This document shows, piece by piece, positions 60,936 to 64,000 of a DNA stretch of 64,000 nt. The notes beneath the pieces were generated by a model. That model saw only the letters and a program-made list of their open reading frames with translations, searched no databases and was not told where the DNA came from. The position numbers and the translations under genes are program-made. Source of the stretch: Alkalihalobacillus sp047302405 (GTDB lineage Bacteria; Bacillota; Bacilli; Bacillales; Bacillaceae_D); NCBI RefSeq assembly GCF_047302405.1, contig NZ_CP154853.1:930001-994000 (forward strand), read 5' to 3'. Position 1 is the first letter of the stretch, and every line of letters starts with the position of its first letter.

Positions 60936-60998
60936 AGTCATGGAAGGAGAAAAATCATTCTCAAGCTCATGTACGTTGAAGTCATGACTGTTTTTTTT
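60936..60998 (+). terminator. Second orphan terminator-like structure
   Basis: AGTCATG (60936-60942) and CATGACT (60983-60989) enclose a GAGAA/TTCTC hairpin; eight T follow. No coding frame precedes it. Confidence 0.5.
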
Positions 60999-61038
60999 AT
61001 TCAATGAGAAAACCGAACCTAGATTCGATTCCATTATC

Positions 61039-61170
61039 TAGCGGACAAACAGACACGGAGACTCCCGCAGGAATAAACCGTCCAATGAGACCCCGCAAGC
61101 GTGAAACGCTGAGGAGGCTCATGAGGTTCCTGCAGGACGCGGAGTGTCTGTTTGGGAGCGACCGCCGGAG
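61039..61170 (+). repeat. Dispersed structured repeat (F)
   Basis: Outer stem CAAACAGACAC (61046-61056) with GTGTCTGTTTG (61144-61154); inner stem ATGAG before ACCCCGC with CTCAT after GAGG; tip hairpin AGCGTGAAACGCT. The loops match copy E while the stems differ by paired changes. Confidence 0.85.
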
Positions 61171-61462
61171 GGCCTATATTATCTTTTTCTTGATGCACAG
61201 TTTATCCGTTTTGTATGATAATACGTTCTCGCTTTTCAAACGTGTCAAGGGCATTTGTTTAAGAGCTTCCCTTTCGCTCTGCCAACTAGTTGAACGGATT
61301 TTCTCGATGCAAAAGTTGAGTTATTACCTTTTTAGGATGAGAATATTTCTAAAAATTATTCCAAAAAGGCTTTATTTTACGGACACAGAATGTAATATGT
61401 AGGAAATGGATTTATGATATACTAATCTAGTTTAAAGAAGATAGAGTAGAAGAGGCGATAAG

Positions 61463-62359
61463 ATGACAATATTTATCGAAGTAGTATTGCCAGTATTTAT
61501 GATCTTTGCGATTGGATTTTTGATTCAAAAATGGCGTAAAGTCGATATTAAGCCGATTTCGACGGTTGTTATTTATGTATTGACACCTGCTTTAGTTTTT
61601 CGCACGTTTGCGACTTCTGAATTAAACATGGATTATTTTTATATGGTCGTTTTTGCTCTTACGATACTTTTTAGTTTGATTTTGATAAATAAAATTTTTT
61701 CGAGAATAAAAAAACTAGATCCTGCAACCGAAAGTGGGTTAATTTTAGCTACTGTTTTTAAAAACGCTGGGAATTACGGAGCTCCGATTATTTTATTTGC
61801 TTACGGAGAAGCGGGGTTCGCTTTAGCTGTTATGTATATGGTTTTACAATCGATCATTATGAACTCATTCGGTGTGTATTATGCGGCAAGAGGAAATTTA
61901 GGGGTAAGCGTTGCGTTAAAGACGGTGATGTTAATGCCGGCAACTTATGCGATGCTTGTCGCTTTAATCATTAATGTTATGAATGTTGAATTACCTGAAA
62001 ATGTATTTCTCCCTATTAATATGTTAGCGGAGGCATCGATCCCGTTAGCTATGATTATTTTGGGGATGCAGCTAGCGAACATAAGCATGAGCCAGTTTGA
62101 ATGGTCTTTGCTTTCTTATTCAGTCATCATAAGGTTGATCTTATCACCGCTCATTGCTTTTGGAATTGTTCTACTATTACCGATTGATCCGTTATTGCAA
62201 AAAGTGCTAATTGTCTCAGCGGCAATGCCTTCAGCGGCTACGATTGTCATGTTTGCGGTTCAATTTGACTCAAAACCACAATTTGTCTCAACTGTTACCT
62301 TTATCACAACCGTTTTAAGCCTTTTTACGATTACAGGCTTACTCATCTTACTTGGATAA
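61463..62359 (+). CDS. AEC-family transporter (auxin efflux carrier type)
   Basis: 298 residues with ten predicted helices. Typical AEC features: start IEVVLPVFMIFAIGFLIQKW, then VVIYVLTPALVFRTFA, FKNAGNYGAPI and AMPSAATIVMFAVQFD near the end. Bacterial members export or exchange organic acids such as malate; the substrate here is unknown. GAGGCGA precedes the ATG. It ends 100 bases before dapH. Confidence 0.88.
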   Translation: MTIFIEVVLPVFMIFAIGFLIQKWRKVDIKPISTVVIYVLTPALVFRTFATSELNMDYFYMVVFALTILFSLILINKIFSRIKKLDPATESGLILATVFKNAGNYGAPIILFAYGEAGFALAVMYMVLQSIIMNSFGVYYAARGNLGVSVALKTVMLMPATYAMLVALIINVMNVELPENVFLPINMLAEASIPLAMIILGMQLANISMSQFEWSLLSYSVIIRLILSPLIAFGIVLLLPIDPLLQKVLIVSAAMPSAATIVMFAVQFDSKPQFVSTVTFITTVLSLFTITGLLILLG

Positions 62360-62459
62360 GGCAAAAGTTTGTTTTTTGTAACGATTTTTGTTTGCTTTTT
62401 TTCTTAGATATCTCTATCATAAGAGAAGATTAGATATTGTTTTAGGAGGATACATAACG

Positions 62460-63182
62460 ATGAAAATGATGGATGCAAATGAAATAATTCAGTATATTTC
62501 TACAAGTGAAAAAAAGACACCAGTAAAGGTACATATTAAAGGCGAAATCGAAGGTATTGATTTCGGTGCTAATACAAAAGCTTTTATTACAGGTAATACA
62601 GGCGTTCTATTCGGTGAATGGAAAGACATCGAACAAGCTATTCAAACAAACGAAGACAAAGTAGAAGACTATGTCGTTGAGAATGACCGTCGTAACTCGG
62701 CGATTCCAATGCTTGACTTAAAAGGCATTCAAGCTCGTATTGAGCCAGGTGCGATTATCCGCGACCAAGTGGAAATTGGCAACAATGCCGTTATCATGAT
62801 GGGAGCAAGCATTAACATTGGGGCGGTTATCGGAGAAGGAACGATGATTGACATGAATGCTGTTCTTGGTGGACGAGCTACTGTCGGTAAAAATTGTCAT
62901 ATCGGAGCTGGTTCTGTATTAGCTGGAGTGATCGAGCCACCTTCTGCTCAGCCAGTTGTCGTTGAAGATGATGTTGTGGTTGGGGCAAACGTTGTGGTAT
63001 TAGAAGGCGTACGTGTTGGGAAAGGTGCGGTATTAGCAGCTGGAGCAGTTGTAACAGAAGATGTTCCTCCTAACACCGTTGTCGCAGGAATTCCAGCACG
63101 AGTTATTAAAGAGATTGATGAAAAAACAAAAGGTAAAACAGAAATTAAACAAGAACTACGTCGTTTAAATGAAGATAACTAA
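62460..63182 (+). CDS. dapH: Tetrahydrodipicolinate N-acetyltransferase
   Basis: 240-residue acyltransferase of the acetylase branch of diaminopimelate and lysine synthesis; it acetylates 2,3,4,5-tetrahydrodipicolinate using acetyl-CoA. The left-handed beta-helix hexapeptides run from about 90 to 205 (AVIMMGASINIGAVIGEGT, GRATVGKNCHIGAGSVLAGV). It is nearly colinear with B. subtilis DapH (YkuQ), including MKMMDANEIIQYI at the start. ATG 62460 is chosen because GGAGGA is correctly spaced; the upstream frame is chance. The following gene is probably in the same pathway. Confidence 0.96.
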   Translation: MKMMDANEIIQYISTSEKKTPVKVHIKGEIEGIDFGANTKAFITGNTGVLFGEWKDIEQAIQTNEDKVEDYVVENDRRNSAIPMLDLKGIQARIEPGAIIRDQVEIGNNAVIMMGASINIGAVIGEGTMIDMNAVLGGRATVGKNCHIGAGSVLAGVIEPPSAQPVVVEDDVVVGANVVVLEGVRVGKGAVLAAGAVVTEDVPPNTVVAGIPARVIKEIDEKTKGKTEIKQELRRLNEDN

Positions 63183-63184
63183 AA

Positions 63185-63244
63185 AGTAAGGGAGAAAGTA
63201 GCTTTGTTGTGCGAGTCGACTCGTCAGCAAGGCTCTTTCCTTAC
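63185..63244 (+). other. Stem-loop between dapH and the aminotransferase gene
   Basis: A long imperfect hairpin with the palindrome CGAGTCGACTCG at its tip and GTAAGG/CCTTAC at its base. There is no T run, so it is probably a processing or stability element. Confidence 0.45.
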
Positions 63245-63265
63245 ATAGAGGGAAGGGGAATAGAT

Positions 63266-64000
63266 ATGTCAGATTGGTTTACACGAGATAAAAATTCGAT
63301 TATGTCGACCTATAATCGTTTACCTGTAGCGATTGAAAAAGGGGAAGGAAGTTATTTAATCGATGTGAACGGAAGGAAGTATCTTGATTTATTTACAGGG
63401 CTTGCCGTGAATTTATTAGGACATTCACATCCGAAAATTGTTCAGACTTTAAAAGAACAAGGAGAACAGTTTTTACATATCTCTAACGTCTTTTTAAATA
63501 AACCGGCGATCACCCTTGCTGAAAAGTTAATGAAGCAATCGATCGAAGGGAAAGTCTTTTATACCAATTCAGGAGCAGAAGCGACTGAGGCGGCTTTAAA
63601 GTTAATTCATAAACATTCCGTATCGACAGGAGAGAATCGTCAAGGGGTTATCGTCCTAAAAAAGAGCTTCCACGGAAGAACATTAGGTGCGATTAAATTA
63701 ACGAGACAGCCTGGGGTTTACCAAGATTTCCCGACAACAGACACACCTGTTTATGAGGTCGAGCCAGAAAATTTAGATATGCTCCAAACGACGATTGAAC
63801 AATATAAGCCAGCAGCTTTGATTATGGAGCCAATTCTTGGTTCGGGTGGAATTCTGCCGCTATCTAAGGAATTTCTAGAAGGAGCAGAGGCATTATGTCG
63901 CAAGCATGGTGTTTTATTTTGTATGGATGAAATTCAAACTGGAATCGGTCGGACGGGAAGCTTTTTTGCTTATCAACAAACAAATGTGGAGCCTGATTTG
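63266..64000 (+). CDS. Class III PLP aminotransferase, ArgD-like (3' end outside window)
   Basis: 245 codons are visible. It opens MSDWFTRDKNSIMSTYNRLP; GLAVNLLGHSHP, FYTNSGAEATEAALKLI, SFHGRTLGAIKLT, EPILGSGGILPL and CMDEIQTGIGRTG are class III motifs, including the PLP-binding Asp. The Lys that binds PLP lies past the window end. It resembles acetylornithine aminotransferase. Its place right after dapH suggests it acts as N-acetyl-diaminopimelate aminotransferase, a step done by the class I enzyme PatA in B. subtilis; this is inference. GGAAGGGGAA precedes the ATG. Confidence 0.88.
   Translation, partial: MSDWFTRDKNSIMSTYNRLPVAIEKGEGSYLIDVNGRKYLDLFTGLAVNLLGHSHPKIVQTLKEQGEQFLHISNVFLNKPAITLAEKLMKQSIEGKVFYTNSGAEATEAALKLIHKHSVSTGENRQGVIVLKKSFHGRTLGAIKLTRQPGVYQDFPTTDTPVYEVEPENLDMLQTTIEQYKPAALIMEPILGSGGILPLSKEFLEGAEALCRKHGVLFCMDEIQTGIGRTGSFFAYQQTNVEPDL

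Noticed and set aside
60580..61170. Inverted repeats E and F as ends of an insertion sequence
   Set aside because: The 330 bases between them contain no transposase frame, and similar copies occur singly elsewhere.
61004..61402. 132-codon plus-strand frame
   Set aside because: It starts before repeat F, reads through it and has no ribosome binding site or protein-like composition.

Overview
The window comes from a low-GC, endospore-forming Gram-positive bacterium of the Bacillaceae. The evidence is strong AGGAGG ribosome binding sites, GTG and TTG starts, Bacillus-type lipoprotein signals, a SpoIIP protein, CcpN, bacilliredoxin, and Bacillus gene orders such as ccpN next to the DUF299 kinase. 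Several products look like those of alkaliphilic bacilli, but nothing here fixes the genus. No phage, integrase, intact insertion sequence or CRISPR array was seen.

Layout. 1-2.3 kb: end of the branched-chain 2-oxoacid dehydrogenase operon (E1 beta, E2). 2.4-5.4 kb: a secreted His-rich protein, a zinc-binding lipoprotein with two Zur-like boxes, a bacilliredoxin, an unknown protein and tRNA-Arg(CCG). 5.6-11.1 kb: single genes (lipoprotein, lactonase, acetyltransferase, small membrane proteins, a free-standing KdpD-type USP protein, a PPOX flavoprotein with a Fur-like box). 11.2-19.6 kb: a sugar island with a LacI regulator facing an operon of solute-binding protein, two permeases, YesL-like protein, GH32 and GH13, probably for sucrose or fructo-oligosaccharides. 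19.6-24.2 kb: single-gene enzymes mixed with decayed Nudix and acetyltransferase relics. 24.3-27.4 kb: an ECF sigma factor behind an ECF-type promoter, coupled to a membrane protein with a SpoIIP domain lacking the expected catalytic Glu, then tRNA-Val and a convergent intact spoIIP. 27.5-35.2 kb: penicillin-acylase-type hydrolase, lipoprotein, GAF-STAS protein and gamma-glutamyltransferase. 35.4-44.9 kb: a PucR-type regulator followed by a beta-oxidation operon that includes an NCS2-like permease. 45.8-50 kb: a second sugar ABC operon ending in a lactonase; its binding-protein gene has an in-frame TGA. 51.7-58.2 kb: a gluconeogenic switch with gapB, an overlapping SR1P-like peptide, ccpN, two DUF299 kinases and pyruvate phosphate dikinase. 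58.4-64 kb: YtxH-like protein, MscS channel, AEC transporter, dapH and a class III aminotransferase cut by the window edge.

How the parts work together. Both sugar ABC systems lack an ATPase, so they probably share one encoded elsewhere (MsmX type). CcpN, encoded beside its likely target gapB, would repress gluconeogenesis while glycolysis runs; PPDK supplies PEP and the DUF299 proteins would switch it on and off; the SR1P-like peptide would act on GAPDH. The PucR-type protein probably controls the adjacent fatty-acid genes.

Six copies of GC-rich, strongly folded dispersed repeats sit between genes. Their stems change by compensating base pairs. They stand out from the AT-rich background and account for most of the longer gene-free stretches.
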